Origin: Streptomyces longwoodensis
GTDB taxonomy: Bacteria; Actinomycetota; Actinomycetes; Streptomycetales; Streptomycetaceae
Assembly (NCBI RefSeq): GCF_001514125.1
Contig: NZ_KQ948555.1
Coordinates: forward strand, 1-64,000
Reading direction: 5' to 3'
Length of the DNA: 64,000 bases
In this document: positions 1 to 10,426 of the stretch, in pieces
How positions within the stretch are numbered: the first letter of the stretch is position 1
How the letters are laid out: each line of letters starts with the position of its first letter
The notes under the pieces: generated by a model
What the model saw: only the letters and a program-made list of their open reading frames with translations
The model's database searches: none
What the model was told of the DNA's origin: nothing
Position numbers and translations under genes: made by a program

Positions 1-41
1 TCATTCGGCACGGGGCTTTTCTGCGTTCAGCCCAGTCAATG

Positions 42-73
42 AAAGGGGCCCTCCTCCGAGGGCCCCTTTTTTT
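42..73 (+). terminator. Rho-independent terminator, probably bidirectional
   Basis: A perfect 12-bp stem (42-53 with 58-69) closes a four-base loop and runs into a seven-T tract on the plus strand. It lies just beyond the stop of the minus-strand DUF58 gene. The T-run on the plus side suggests it also ends a transcript entering from the left. The first 77 bases hold no gene that I can support. Confidence 0.75.
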
Positions 74-77
74 GCGT

Positions 78-1387
78 TCAGAGTCGTCCCGCTGCCTTCA
101 GTTCCAGGTAGGCGTCCGCCAGTGCCGGCGGCAGCTCGTCCGGCGTCGCGTCCACCACGGTGACGCCGTGGCGGCGCAGGTGCTGGGCGGTGCGGTGTCG
201 TTCCGCCTGGGCCTGGGCTGCTGCCGCAGCCTCGTACACGGCGTCGACCGAGCCCCGGGACGTCGACATGCGGGCGATGTGCGGGTCGGCCACGGACGCC
301 ACCACGACCGTGTGCCGTTGAGTGAGCTGAGGGAGGACCGGCAGCAGGCCCTCTTCGACCGGGGCCGTGTCGAGGGTGGTCAGCAGGACGACCAGTGAGC
401 GGCGTGGTGCCGTGCGCAGGGCGGTGGCGGTGAGGCCGCGGGCGTCCGTTTCGACGAGTGCGGGTTCGAGGCCGGCCATCGCGTCGACGAGGGACGGGAG
501 GACGTCGCGTGCGGTGCGGCCCTGGACGAGGGCGCGGACGCGGCGGTCGTAGGCGAGGAGGTCGACGCGGTCGCCCGCGCGGGAGGCGAGGGCGGCCAGG
601 AGGAGGGCCGCGTCGAGGGCGGCGTCCAGACGGGGGGCGTCGCCCACGCGGCCGGCGGAGGTGCGGCCGGTGTCGAGGACCAGGAGGATGTGCCGGTCGC
701 GTTCGGGGCGCCAGGTGCGGACGGCCACCGTGGACTGGCGGGCGGTGGCGCGCCAGTCGATCGAGCGGGTGTCGTCGCCGGGGACGTACTCGCGCAAGCT
801 GTCGAACTCGGTGCCCTCGCCGCGGGTGAGGACGCTGGTGCGGCCGTCGAGTTCGCGCAGGCGACCGAGTTTCGAGGGCAGGTGCTTGCGGCTGGTGAAG
901 GGTGGCAGGACGCGGACCGTCCAGGGGACCCGGTGCGTGCCCTGGTGGGCGAACAAGCCGAGGGGGCCGTAGGAACGGAGGGTCACGCGGTCGGCATGGC
1001 GGTCGCCGCGGCGGGTGGGGCGCAGGCGGGTGGTGACGCGGCGGCGTTCGCCCGCGGGGACCGTGACGCGGTGGCGGGACGCTTCGACCTCCGTGCCGGG
1101 CTGCCAACTGCTGGGCGGCCAGGCGTCGCGCAGGCGGGCACGCAGGGGGCGGCCGGTCGGGTTGGTGATCGTCAGGGTGACGTCCGCGGTCTCGCCGAGG
1201 CGTACGGCGGTGTCGCCGGAGCGGGTCAGCAGCAGGCGGCGTACGGGCGCGGCGAGGGCGTAGTCGCAGGCGCAGGCGAGGGCCAGCGGGGCGTTGACGG
1301 CCAGCAGGCCGGTCCAGCCGGCGTCCCAGATGCCCACGGGGAGGGAGCCGAGGGCCGCGAGGAGGGCGGTGCGTCCGGTGAGTGCCA

Positions 1388-1388
<1 letters not shown>
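78..1388 (-). CDS. DUF58 domain-containing protein (VWA-like)
   Basis: This 436-residue protein has two N-terminal hydrophobic segments (about residues 7-20 and 25-48) followed by a DUF58 domain. The family signature REYVPGDDTRSIDW is at residues 199-212, followed by a von Willebrand A-like strand VLDTGRTS near residue 240. The MIDAS-type motif is degenerate: D-T-G-R-T-S rather than D-x-S-x-S. DUF58 proteins occur beside MoxR ATPases and are thought to act as substrates or adaptors in envelope-linked maturation; the precise role is unknown. The start is ATG 1388. Its A overlaps the TAA stop of the upstream moxR-type gene (TAATG), which implies translational coupling. It is the last gene of the operon, and a strong terminator follows. 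Confidence 0.9.
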
Positions 1389-2376
<988 letters not shown>

Positions 2377-2380
<4 letters not shown>

Positions 2381-3573
2381 GGACGGCGTACCTCTCTTTC
2401 GAGGGCGTCGAGTCGGTCGGCGAGGGAGACGAGGGCGGCGTCGTCGCTGGGCGGCGGGCCGAAGAGGAGGGAGTGCAGGGGGCGTCCGTCGCCGTGGAGG
2501 TGGGCGGACAGGGCGGGGACGAGTGCCTCGGGTGTGTGGGCCTGGGCGACGGGGATGCCGACGAGGGGGGCGAGGCGGGTGCGGGTGGTGGAGCGGAGAG
2601 CGGCGGCGGCGCGGTCGCGGGCGTTCGCCTTGCGGTAGAGGCGGGCGCGGCCTTCGACGGTCTCGGAGGCGCGGATCGCGACGGGGAGTCGTTCGGGGAC
2701 GAGCGGGCCGAGTCGGCGTGCCCGCCACAGGGCGGCGAGGGCTGCCGCGACGAAGAGTTGCAGGGTGCCCCAGAGCCAGCCGGACGGGACGAGGTCGAGG
2801 AAGCTCTTCTCGTCCTCGGGTCCGGTGGCGGTGGTGTCGGAGAGGGAGGGGAGGTACCAGACGAGATGGGGGCGGGAGCCGAGGAGTTGGAGGGCGAGCG
2901 AGGCGTTGCCTTGTTCGTCGAGGCGTTCGTTGAGCAGGATGTCGGGGCCGCCGAGCAGGACCGTGTCGCCCTGTCCCGCGGCGTCGGGGAGGCGCAGCAG
3001 GGTGGGCAGGCGGGAGCTGGGGTAGCACTCGTCGGCGTCGGGGCGGGTGCTGGTGTAGCGGATGCCGCCGGTGTCGGCGGGGCCGGCGCGGCGGGCGGCG
3101 GGCAGGTCGCAGCCGGGGTCGAGGGTGGAGTCGCGGCTGGTGGCGGGGTCCGCGGTGACCCCGGGGGCGAGCGTGCCGACGGACCAGCCGCCGGCGGCGA
3201 CGAGGACGGTGCGGCCGCCGGAGCCGCTGGTCGCGGAGTGCAGCAGCTTCTGCTGGTGCTCCGTCAGCCGGTCGGGCACGGCGACCAGGAGCGTGGTGTC
3301 GGGGCCGGTCGCGGCGCGGGCCTCGGCCAGGGTGGTGACGAGGCGGGTGGTCACGCCCCGGTCGGCGAGGAGTGCGGTGACGGCCCGGCTGCCGAGGGGG
3401 TCGGCGGAGCGCGGGTCCAGCTCGCCGTGCCGGGCGTCGGAGCGGACGGTGGCGACCGCGACGGCCCCGGCGAGGAGGACCAGCAGGGCGAGGGCGATGC
3501 CCCGCGAGCGGGTCCACAGCTGTCGGGCCGTGGGCGAGACCGACGTGGACGGGAGCGTGGCCTCGGTGGTCAT
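2377..3573 (-). CDS. DUF4350 domain-containing membrane protein
   Basis: This 398-residue protein has one N-terminal transmembrane segment (about residues 22-40, GIALALLVLLAGAVAVATV). A large domain follows with the DUF4350 pattern SADPLGSRAVTALLADRGV, which resembles a GATase/Rossmann-like fold. A second hydrophobic segment lies near residue 280 (LWGTLQLFVAAALAALWRARRLGP). It probably spans the membrane twice with the main domain outside. It sits between the DUF4129 and MoxR genes with ATGA overlaps at both ends, so it is part of the same operon. The biochemical role is unknown. The start ATG 3573 overlaps the preceding stop. Confidence 0.85.
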
Positions 3574-4361
3574 CGGTCGGTTCCCCCGTGCGTGGGGTGG
3601 GCCGTGGCGGCGGTGGTGGTGCTGCTGTGGGCGAGCTGGGGCCTGGTGTGCTCCAGGTCGTGGTCGAGTGCGGCGAGGCGGTGGTACGTCTGCTCGGTCG
3701 CCGCACGGCCGCCGTACGTCACGTCGTCGAAGTCGCGGGCGGCGGCGCGCAGCCGGTCGGTGTGGGCGGGCAGGGTGCGGCCCGCTTCGGCGGCGGCCTC
3801 GTCGGCGGTGCGGCCGGGGCGGGTGTCGAGGAGGGCGCGTTCCTCCAGGGAGCGGACGAGGGCGCGCATGCGTTCCTGGACGGCCTGGTTCCAGTGGCCC
3901 TGGGCGGCGTGCGCCTCGGCGGCCGCGCGGTGGGCGGCGGCACTGCGGGGGCGGTCGTCGAACAGGGCGGCGGTGGACGCGGGTGCGCGGTGCGGGGTGC
4001 CGAGGCGCCACCACAGCGCGGCCACGACGGCGACGACCGCCAGCACGATCACGGCCAGGCCGAGCGCGCCGCCCGGGGTGGCGCCGGACGCGGCGGTGAG
4101 CAGGTCGTCCAGCCAGTTCCAGAAGGTGTCGAGGGCGCGCTCGACCAGGCCCGGGTCGTGCTCGTGGTACAGCCGTTTGGCCAGCTCGCGCCGGGCCGCC
4201 TCGCGCGCGGGGTCCCTCGGGACGGTGAGCGGCGGCCCGTCGTCGCCGGCCCGCAGCAGCCGGGAGGCGTCGCCGGCGCGCAGCACGGTCCGCAGGGCGG
4301 CGCCGGTGGCGCGGGACAGCGGCGCCGGGTCCGCGGTGAGGACTCCCCCCGTCACGCTCAC
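3570..4361 (-). CDS. DUF4129 domain-containing membrane protein
   Basis: The protein has about 263 residues, with one transmembrane helix in the middle (ALGLAVIVLAVVAVVAALWW) and a C-terminal cytoplasmic-type DUF4129 domain (AVQERMRALVRSLEERALLDTRPGRTADE). I chose GTG 4361 because a GGGAG ribosome-binding site lies about 8 bases upstream. It starts six bases after the upstream gene's stop at 4366. A longer in-frame start at 4415 would overlap that gene by about 50 bases. DUF4129 proteins recur in actinobacterial MoxR-DUF58 clusters. The substrate is unknown. Confidence 0.85.
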   Translation of the reverse strand: MSVTGGVLTADPAPLSRATGAALRTVLRAGDASRLLRAGDDGPPLTVPRDPAREAARRELAKRLYHEHDPGLVERALDTFWNWLDDLLTAASGATPGGALGLAVIVLAVVAVVAALWWRLGTPHRAPASTAALFDDRPRSAAAHRAAAEAHAAQGHWNQAVQERMRALVRSLEERALLDTRPGRTADEAAAEAGRTLPAHTDRLRAAARDFDDVTYGGRAATEQTYHRLAALDHDLEHTRPQLAHSSTTTAATAHPTHGGTDR

Positions 4362-4365
4362 CGCA

Positions 4366-5892
4366 TCAGCTCCCGGGGGTCGGGCCGGGGGTGGGTGCGG
4401 CGTAGCCCGGGACACCGGCGGCGCGGGCCAGGTCGAGGTCGAGGGCTTCGCGGCGGATCCGCTGGTCGATGTAGAGGAGCACGGTGACGCCCGCCGTGAT
4501 CGGGAAGGTGATCATGGAGCCGATCACCGAGCCGATCCCGGTGATGACGAGGTAGGTCCAGCCCAGGTCGCCGCCGGACTCGACGAAGCCGTGGAAGCCG
4601 CCGTCGCCCGCGAGGGCGCCGACGATGGCGAACGGGACGACGACGATCGCCGAGATCACGTTGGCGATGATGGCAGCGAGCAGCTGGATGCCGAACACCC
4701 GCCACCAGGAGCCGCGGACGAGCTTGGTGGAGCGGCCCATGGCCTTGCGGATGCCCTGCTTCTCCAGCATGAGCGCGGGCGAGGCCAGGGAGAGGCGCAC
4801 GAACAGCCAGACGATGACGACGAGGGCGGCGAGCACGCCGAGGACGGCGATCCCGGCGCCCGCGTCACCGGCGCCGGCCACCGCCAGCAGGATGCCGGGC
4901 AGCACGCCGACGCCGCCGATGGCCACCGCGATGAGCAGCAGCAGGAGGATCAGGCCGAACAGCGCGGGGATCCGCGGGCGGGCGTCCCGCCAGGCCTCGC
5001 CGAGCGTGACCTCCTTGCCCAGGACGGCGCGGCTGGTGACGGCGGTGAGCAGGGCGGTGGCGATGACGGTGCCGACGAGGGTGACCAGGAAGATCGCACC
5101 CGAGCTGAGCATGCTGTCGCGCAGGGCGTCGATCTGCTCGTCGGTGGTGGCGCTGGTGTCGCCGAGGGCCGACGAGCTCACCGCGTCGTTCAGGACCAGG
5201 CCCTGGAGCAGGACGACGAGGGTCTCGGTGACGACGGCGACGGTCAGGGAGATGCCGAGGACCGTGCGCCAGTAGGTGCGCATGGTGGACACCGCACCGT
5301 CGAGGATCTCGCCGACGCCGAGCGGGCGCAGCGGGATGACACCGGGCTTCGCCGCGGGCGGCGGGCCGCCCCAGCCCGCGCCCCAGCCGCCGCCCCAGCC
5401 GGGGTGGCCGTGCGGGGGCTGGGGGCCGTAGCCGCCGGCGGGGGGCGGGCCGCCGTAGCCGCCCGGGGGGACGGGGCCGCCCGGGCCCGCGGGGCCGGTC
5501 CAGCCGCCGGGGGTGCCGGGGCCGCCGGCCGGCGGGTGGGCGCCCCAGCCCTGGCCGGTGCCGGGCGCCGGAGCCGGGGGTGGCGGGGGTGCCTGGCCGG
5601 GGGTCCGGCCGCCCGCGGGGGCGGACCACTGGGCCGGGGGCGGCTGCTCCTTGGACCACTTCGGGCCGGGGGACTGCGCGGCCGGGTCCGCGGCCTCGGC
5701 CTGAGGGCCGGGCTCGCTGCTCTCGGGCGCCGTGCCCGGGGTCTGCCGGGGGCTTCCCGGCTGGGCGGCCTCGGGCGGGCCGTCGGGGCGTGGGCCCGGT
5801 CGGCCGGTGGGCTCGGCAGGGGCCGGTGCGGCCGGTTCCTGCCCGTCGGACGGGGCGGATCCGGGCGAGGCCCAGCCCGGAGTGTCGTTCAT
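4366..5892 (-). CDS. Proline/glycine-rich multi-pass membrane protein (DUF7847-like)
   Basis: This 508-residue protein has two parts. Residues 1 to about 190 are a low-complexity Pro/Gly-rich tail with PPP, GGY and GWG repeats, likely disordered and cytoplasmic. After PGVIPLRPLGVGEILDGAV come about six transmembrane helices of the kind often annotated as a glycerophosphoryl diester phosphodiesterase membrane domain; no catalytic domain is present. ATG 5892 follows a clear AAGGAG-type ribosome-binding site. It is the first gene of the five-gene MoxR operon and probably its membrane anchor. Function is unknown. Confidence 0.85.
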   Translation of the reverse strand: MNDTPGWASPGSAPSDGQEPAAPAPAEPTGRPGPRPDGPPEAAQPGSPRQTPGTAPESSEPGPQAEAADPAAQSPGPKWSKEQPPPAQWSAPAGGRTPGQAPPPPPAPAPGTGQGWGAHPPAGGPGTPGGWTGPAGPGGPVPPGGYGGPPPAGGYGPQPPHGHPGWGGGWGAGWGGPPPAAKPGVIPLRPLGVGEILDGAVSTMRTYWRTVLGISLTVAVVTETLVVLLQGLVLNDAVSSSALGDTSATTDEQIDALRDSMLSSGAIFLVTLVGTVIATALLTAVTSRAVLGKEVTLGEAWRDARPRIPALFGLILLLLLIAVAIGGVGVLPGILLAVAGAGDAGAGIAVLGVLAALVVIVWLFVRLSLASPALMLEKQGIRKAMGRSTKLVRGSWWRVFGIQLLAAIIANVISAIVVVPFAIVGALAGDGGFHGFVESGGDLGWTYLVITGIGSVIGSMITFPITAGVTVLLYIDQRIRREALDLDLARAAGVPGYAAPTPGPTPGS

Positions 5893-6020
5893 CGTCGCTC
5901 CTTCACGGTGCCCGTCCGCGGTCGCGGCGGAAGGTTGGGAGCCATCGTGCCATGGGGTGGTCATGGGCCGACCGGCCGCGGTAGGGCCTGCCTCCCTTCA
6001 ATTGTCTGCCGGAAAAGGGG

Positions 6021-6026
6021 CAGACT
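6021..6026 (+). promoter_or_regulatory. Candidate -10 element of mtnA, leaderless type
   Basis: CAGACT lies six bases upstream of ATG 6033. This spacing would make the transcript start at or next to the start codon. No convincing -35 element is seen, and mtnA shows no Shine-Dalgarno sequence. Confidence 0.3.
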
Positions 6027-6032
6027 GACCGC

Positions 6033-7175
6033 ATGGCTGATCAGTACGCGCACCCCGGCGAGGACAAGCCGCCCACCGACATCCCGGCGATCCGATGGGA
6101 GGAGCCACCCGAAGGCCCCGTACTGGTCCTCCTCGACCAGACGAGGCTCCCGGTCGAGGAGGTCGAACTCGTCTGCACGGACGCCTCCGCGCTGGTCGAG
6201 GCGATCCGTACGCTCGCGGTGCGCGGGGCGCCGCTGCTCGGCGTCGCCGGGGCGTACGGCGTCGCGCTCGCCGCCGCGCGCGGCTTCGACGTGGACGAGG
6301 CCGCCACCGCGCTGGCCGGTGCCCGGCCGACCGCGGTGAACCTGTCCGTCGGCGTGGAGCGCGCCCGGGCGGCGTACCGGGCCGCCGTGGCCGACTCCGG
6401 GGACCCGCAGCAGGCCGCCGCGGCGACGCTGGCCGCGGCCCGGCAGCTGCACCGGGAGGACGCCGAGGCCAGTGTCCGCATGGCGCGGCACGGGCTGGCC
6501 CTCCTGGACGAGCTGCTGCCCGGCGGCGGCCACCGGGTCCTGACCCACTGCAACACCGGGGCGCTGGTCTCCGGCGGTGAGGGCACGGCGTTCGCGGTGG
6601 CCCTCGAGGCGCACCGGGCGGGGCAGCTGCGGCGGCTGTGGGTGGACGAGACGCGTCCGCTGCTGCAGGGCGCCCGGCTCACGGCGTACGAGGCGGCGCG
6701 CAACGGGATGGCGTACACGCTGCTCACGGACAACGCGGCGGGGTCGCTGTTCTCGGCGGGCGAGGTGGACGCCGTGCTGGTCGGCGCGGACCGCATCGCG
6801 GCCGACGGGTCGGTGGCGAACAAGGTGGGGACGTACCCGCTCGCCGTGCTCGCCCGCTACCACCACGTGCCGTTCATCGTGGTGGCGCCCGTGACGACCC
6901 TCGACCCGCACACTCCCGACGGGGCGTCGATCGAGGTCGAGCAGCGTCCCGGCTACGAGGTGACCGAGTTCTCCGCGCCGCAGGTGCAGGTGACGGGGGC
7001 GGGCGGCGGTGTCGCGGTGGCGCCGCTGGGGACGCAGGCGTACAACCCGGCGTTCGACGTGACCCCGCCGGAGCTGATCACGGCGATCGTCACCGAGGAG
7101 GGAGTCGTGTCGCCGGTGACGGCGGAGGCGCTGGCGGACCTGTACGCCCGGTCCCACCAGGTGTCGAGCGGCTGA
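6033..7175 (+). CDS. mtnA: S-methyl-5-thioribose-1-phosphate isomerase
   Basis: This 380-residue enzyme of the methionine salvage pathway converts 5-methylthioribose-1-phosphate to methylthioribulose-1-phosphate in the cytoplasm. It has the family hallmarks RGAPLLGVAGAYG near residue 65, THCNTGAL with the catalytic Cys near residue 172, and VGADRIAADGSVANKVGTY with the catalytic Asp near residue 252. It is related to eIF2B subunits, but these motifs favour MtnA. It is divergent from the MoxR operon and upstream of mtrA, with no other salvage genes nearby. A long hairpin follows. Confidence 0.95.
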   Translation: MADQYAHPGEDKPPTDIPAIRWEEPPEGPVLVLLDQTRLPVEEVELVCTDASALVEAIRTLAVRGAPLLGVAGAYGVALAAARGFDVDEAATALAGARPTAVNLSVGVERARAAYRAAVADSGDPQQAAAATLAAARQLHREDAEASVRMARHGLALLDELLPGGGHRVLTHCNTGALVSGGEGTAFAVALEAHRAGQLRRLWVDETRPLLQGARLTAYEAARNGMAYTLLTDNAAGSLFSAGEVDAVLVGADRIAADGSVANKVGTYPLAVLARYHHVPFIVVAPVTTLDPHTPDGASIEVEQRPGYEVTEFSAPQVQVTGAGGGVAVAPLGTQAYNPAFDVTPPELITAIVTEEGVVSPVTAEALADLYARSHQVSSG

Positions 7176-7184
7176 CGGGCCGAC

Positions 7185-7232
7185 GGCCTCGGGGAGCGGC
7201 TGCCCGTCCGGGCGCGGCCGCTGCCCGAGGCC
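7185..7232 (+). terminator. Long GC-rich hairpin after mtnA
   Basis: Arms of 16 bases (7185-7200 and 7217-7232) pair with a single mismatch around a 16-base loop, starting ten bases after the mtnA stop. There is no T tract, as is common for Streptomyces terminators. Confidence 0.6.
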
Positions 7233-7402
7233 TGCTGTCGTCCCGTAGGGGGCGGGCGGTGACGGCCGTGCCCGCGCGGCACCGCGTGAGACCGAGCGGG
7301 ACGGGTGTGGGGGTGCGGCCGGTTTTCGGCCGTCCTGCCGTGGCGTCGGCCCGTGTCCCGCCCGGCTCCCGGGGGTGCGGGGATCACCGTCCGGGACGAG
7401 GG

Positions 7403-7432
7403 CAGACAGTGACGGCTCGCTGCGGCTAAGGT
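7403..7432 (+). promoter_or_regulatory. Candidate mtrA promoter
   Basis: CAGACA (7403-7408) and TAAGGT (7427-7432) are separated by 18 bases, about 55 bases upstream of the mtrA start. The match to the vegetative consensus is partial. The elements are embedded in the inverted repeats listed separately. Confidence 0.35.
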
Positions 7433-7472
7433 CACAGGCCAGTGACCCTGCTCACCAGCGCCACCGTCACTG
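7407..7472 (+). promoter_or_regulatory. Nested inverted repeats upstream of mtrA
   Basis: The outer arms CAGTGACGG (7407-7415) and CCGTCACTG (7464-7472) are perfect complements. Inside lies a second palindrome, GGTCAC (7430-7435) with GTGACC (7442-7447). All four arms contain GTGAC/GTCAC, and the inner one reads GTCACA, the core described for mycobacterial MtrA sites. This could be an autoregulatory operator or a leader-RNA hairpin. Confidence 0.45.
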
Positions 7473-7485
7473 TTATGAGAATGGG

Positions 7486-8175
7486 ATGATGTCGTTTATG
7501 AAGGGACGAGTCCTTGTCGTCGACGACGACACCGCACTGGCCGAGATGCTCGGCATTGTGCTGCGTGGTGAAGGTTTTGAGCCGTCTTTCGTAGCCGACG
7601 GCGACAAGGCGCTGGCCGCGTTCCGTGAAGCCAAGCCCGACCTGGTGCTGCTGGACCTCATGCTGCCCGGCCGGGACGGCATCGAGGTGTGCCGCCTGAT
7701 CAGGGCGGAGTCCGGCGTGCCGATCGTGATGCTCACGGCCAAGAGCGACACCGTCGACGTCGTCGTGGGCCTGGAGTCGGGCGCCGACGACTACATCGTG
7801 AAGCCGTTCAAGCCGAAGGAGCTGGTCGCCCGCATACGGGCCCGGCTGCGGAGGTCCGAGGAGCCCGCGCCCGAGCAGCTCGCCATCGGCGACCTGGTCA
7901 TCGACGTCGCCGGGCACTCCGTGAAGCGGGAGGGACAGTCGATCGCCCTGACCCCGCTGGAGTTCGACCTGCTGGTCGCGCTGGCGCGCAAGCCGTGGCA
8001 GGTCTTCACGCGCGAGGTGCTCCTCGAGCAGGTCTGGGGCTACCGGCACGCCGCCGACACCCGCCTGGTCAACGTGCACGTGCAGCGGCTGCGCTCCAAG
8101 GTCGAGAAGGACCCCGAGCGCCCGGAGATCGTGGTGACCGTCCGTGGTGTCGGGTACAAGGCAGGACCGAGCTGA
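7486..8175 (+). CDS. mtrA: DNA-binding response regulator MtrA
   Basis: This 229-residue OmpR-family regulator has a receiver domain at residues 1-125, with acidic pocket VVDDD (11-15), phospho-acceptor Asp near 57 (LVLLDLML), switch Thr in MLTAKS, and Lys in IVKPFKPKE. A winged-helix DNA-binding domain fills residues 135-229 (LTPLEFDLLVALARKPWQVF ... RGVGYK). In actinobacteria MtrA governs cell-wall, division and developmental genes. I chose ATG 7486 (MMSFMKGRVL), with further in-frame ATGs at 7489 and 7498; the ribosome-binding site is weak for all three. The gene for its kinase MtrB follows after one base. Confidence 0.97.
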   Translation: MMSFMKGRVLVVDDDTALAEMLGIVLRGEGFEPSFVADGDKALAAFREAKPDLVLLDLMLPGRDGIEVCRLIRAESGVPIVMLTAKSDTVDVVVGLESGADDYIVKPFKPKELVARIRARLRRSEEPAPEQLAIGDLVIDVAGHSVKREGQSIALTPLEFDLLVALARKPWQVFTREVLLEQVWGYRHAADTRLVNVHVQRLRSKVEKDPERPEIVVTVRGVGYKAGPS

Positions 8176-8176
8176 C

Positions 8177-10426
8177 ATGTCCGGTGACAGTGCCGCTTCG
8201 GCGCCCGGCCGGTCCGGGGCCCGCCCGGAGCGGCCTGTCGGCCGCACGTCCCTGCGGGAGCGCTGGGCGAGCCTCCTGCACGGCGGGCTGTTCCAGGGCG
8301 GGGTGCAGGGCAGCCCGGTCCTGAGGCTCCTGCTGCGCTGGATACGCCGGCCGCTGCTGCCGCTCATGCGGCTGTGGCGGCGCAACATCCAGCTCAAGGT
8401 CGTCGCCACCACGCTGCTGATGTCGCTGGGCGTCGTCCTGCTGCTGGGCTTCGTCGTCATCGGGCAGGTGCGCAACGGACTGCTCGACGCCAAGGTCAAG
8501 GCGTCGCAGAGCCAGGCCACCGGCGGCTTCGCGGTGGCCAAGCAGAAGGCCGACGAGGCCGAGAGCGCCGGCGCCGACGACGGTACCCCCGCCGACCAGC
8601 GCGCCTCCCAGAACGTCATCGAATGGATGAGTGAACTGGTGTCGTCGCTGTCCAGCGGCGGCCAGGGCGCCTTCGACGTCGTCACCCTGCCCCCCGGCGA
8701 CGACAGCGGCGGCGGACGCGGACCGCGTGCCTCCGGCGGCGTCGACCCCAACAAGAGCGTCCCCGAGGACCTGCGCGCCCGCGTCAACACCGGCAGCAGT
8801 GCCGCCCAGAGCTACACCCGCATCCGCTACAGCAACGGTGACAAGGAGTCCCAGCCCGCGCTCGTCATCGGCAAGCGGGTCAACGACCCCAACGGCGACC
8901 CCTACGAGCTGTACTACCTCTTCCCGCTCACCCAGGAGGAGAAGTCCCTCAGCCTCGTCAAGGGCACCCTCGCCACCGCCGGGCTCTTCGTCGTCGTGCT
9001 CCTCGGAGCGATCGCCTGGCTCGTCGTACGGCAGGTCGTCACGCCGGTGCGGATGGCCGCCGGGATCGCCGAACGGCTCTCCGCCGGGCGCCTGCAGGAA
9101 CGCATGAAGGTCACCGGCGAGGACGACATCGCCCGCCTGGGCGAGGCCTTCAACAAGATGGCGCAGAACCTCCAGCTGAAGATCCAGCAGCTCGAGGACC
9201 TGTCCCGGATGCAGCGACGGTTCGTCTCCGACGTCTCCCACGAGCTGCGCACCCCGCTGACCACCGTGCGCATGGCCGCCGACGTCATCCACGAGGCCCG
9301 CGAGGACTTCGACCCCGTCACCGCCCGCTCCGCGGAACTCCTCGCCGACCAGCTCGACCGGTTCGAGTCCCTGCTCGCCGACCTGCTGGAGATCAGCCGC
9401 TTCGACGCCGGCGCCGCCTCCCTGGAGGCCGAGCCGATCGACCTGCGCAACGTCGTACGCCGCGTCGTCGACGGCGCGGCGCCGCTCGCCGAACGCAAGG
9501 GCACGGCGATACGCGTCGTCGGCGACCAGCAGCCCGTGGTCGCCGAGGCCGACGCCCGGCGCGTCGAACGCGTGCTGCGCAACCTCGTCGTCAACGCCGT
9601 CGAACACGGCGAGGGCAAGGACGTCGTCGTCAAGCTCGCCTCGGCCCAGGGCGCTGTCGCCGTCGCCGTGCGCGACTACGGCGTCGGCCTCAAGCCGGGC
9701 GAGGCCACGCGCGTGTTCAGCCGCTTCTGGCGCGCCGACCCGGCACGCGCGCGGACCACCGGCGGCACCGGCCTCGGCCTGTCCATCGCCCTTGAGGACG
9801 CGCGGCTGCACGGCGGCTGGCTCCAGGCCTGGGGCGAACCCGGTGGCGGCTCGCAGTTCCGGCTGACGCTCCCGCGCACCGCCGACGAACCGCTGCGCGG
9901 CTCGCCGATACCCCTGGAACCCAAGGACTCCCGCCGCAACCGCGGCCTCAACGACGCCGGCCTGCCCCGAGGGAGCGGCGAGAAGAGCGCCACCGTGCCG
10001 CTCCAGCCCGCCGGTGAGCCCCGGTCGGGCGCCCGGGCACCCCTCACGCCCAGGGCCGGCGCAGCGGCCCCCACGGCCGACCCCACGGCCCTCCCGGGCA
10101 ACGGCGCACGCGTGGTGGCGCGACCCGCGGCGGTACCTCCGCGACCGGCGCGGGACGACGACGATGCCGTACCGGATGCCTGGCGGCAGAACGGCGGCGC
10201 CGCACTCGGCGTGCAGCAGCCGGCCAGCGGCTCCGCGGCGGATGCGCAGCGGTCGGGCGACGGTGCCGCGTCCGGCGCGCGGCGGCAGGACGACGGTGCG
10301 CGACCCGGCGTACGTCGGCAGGAGGACGCGGCCGCCGCGGGCGGGACGCGGGCGGAGAGCTCCGGGCGGGTGGACGCGGGAGCGGACGGTTCGGACGACC
10401 AGGGGGAGGCGTTTCGTGGGCGCTGA
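8177..10426 (+). CDS. mtrB: Sensor histidine kinase MtrB
   Basis: This 749-residue membrane kinase has TM1 at about 74-96, an extracellular sensor region to about 263, TM2 at 264-286, HAMP at about 287-340, and a HisKA domain with the phospho-accepting His355 in FVSDVSHELRTPL. The HATPase_c domain has N-box RNLVVNAVEHG, G1 DYGVGL and G2 GTGLGLSIA. After about residue 590 comes a long Pro/Arg/Ala-rich, likely disordered C-terminal tail of some 160 residues, longer than in mycobacterial MtrB. It starts one base after the mtrA stop and overlaps lpqB by 11 bases, so the three genes form one operon. Confidence 0.96.
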   Translation: MSGDSAASAPGRSGARPERPVGRTSLRERWASLLHGGLFQGGVQGSPVLRLLLRWIRRPLLPLMRLWRRNIQLKVVATTLLMSLGVVLLLGFVVIGQVRNGLLDAKVKASQSQATGGFAVAKQKADEAESAGADDGTPADQRASQNVIEWMSELVSSLSSGGQGAFDVVTLPPGDDSGGGRGPRASGGVDPNKSVPEDLRARVNTGSSAAQSYTRIRYSNGDKESQPALVIGKRVNDPNGDPYELYYLFPLTQEEKSLSLVKGTLATAGLFVVVLLGAIAWLVVRQVVTPVRMAAGIAERLSAGRLQERMKVTGEDDIARLGEAFNKMAQNLQLKIQQLEDLSRMQRRFVSDVSHELRTPLTTVRMAADVIHEAREDFDPVTARSAELLADQLDRFESLLADLLEISRFDAGAASLEAEPIDLRNVVRRVVDGAAPLAERKGTAIRVVGDQQPVVAEADARRVERVLRNLVVNAVEHGEGKDVVVKLASAQGAVAVAVRDYGVGLKPGEATRVFSRFWRADPARARTTGGTGLGLSIALEDARLHGGWLQAWGEPGGGSQFRLTLPRTADEPLRGSPIPLEPKDSRRNRGLNDAGLPRGSGEKSATVPLQPAGEPRSGARAPLTPRAGAAAPTADPTALPGNGARVVARPAAVPPRPARDDDDAVPDAWRQNGGAALGVQQPASGSAADAQRSGDGAASGARRQDDGARPGVRRQEDAAAAGGTRAESSGRVDAGADGSDDQGEAFRGR

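Noticed and set aside
1..1107. Long minus-strand open frame at the left edge
   Set aside because: It lies out of frame inside the DUF58 gene and its translation is Arg/Pro/His-rich, the usual antisense or off-frame artefact in high-GC DNA.
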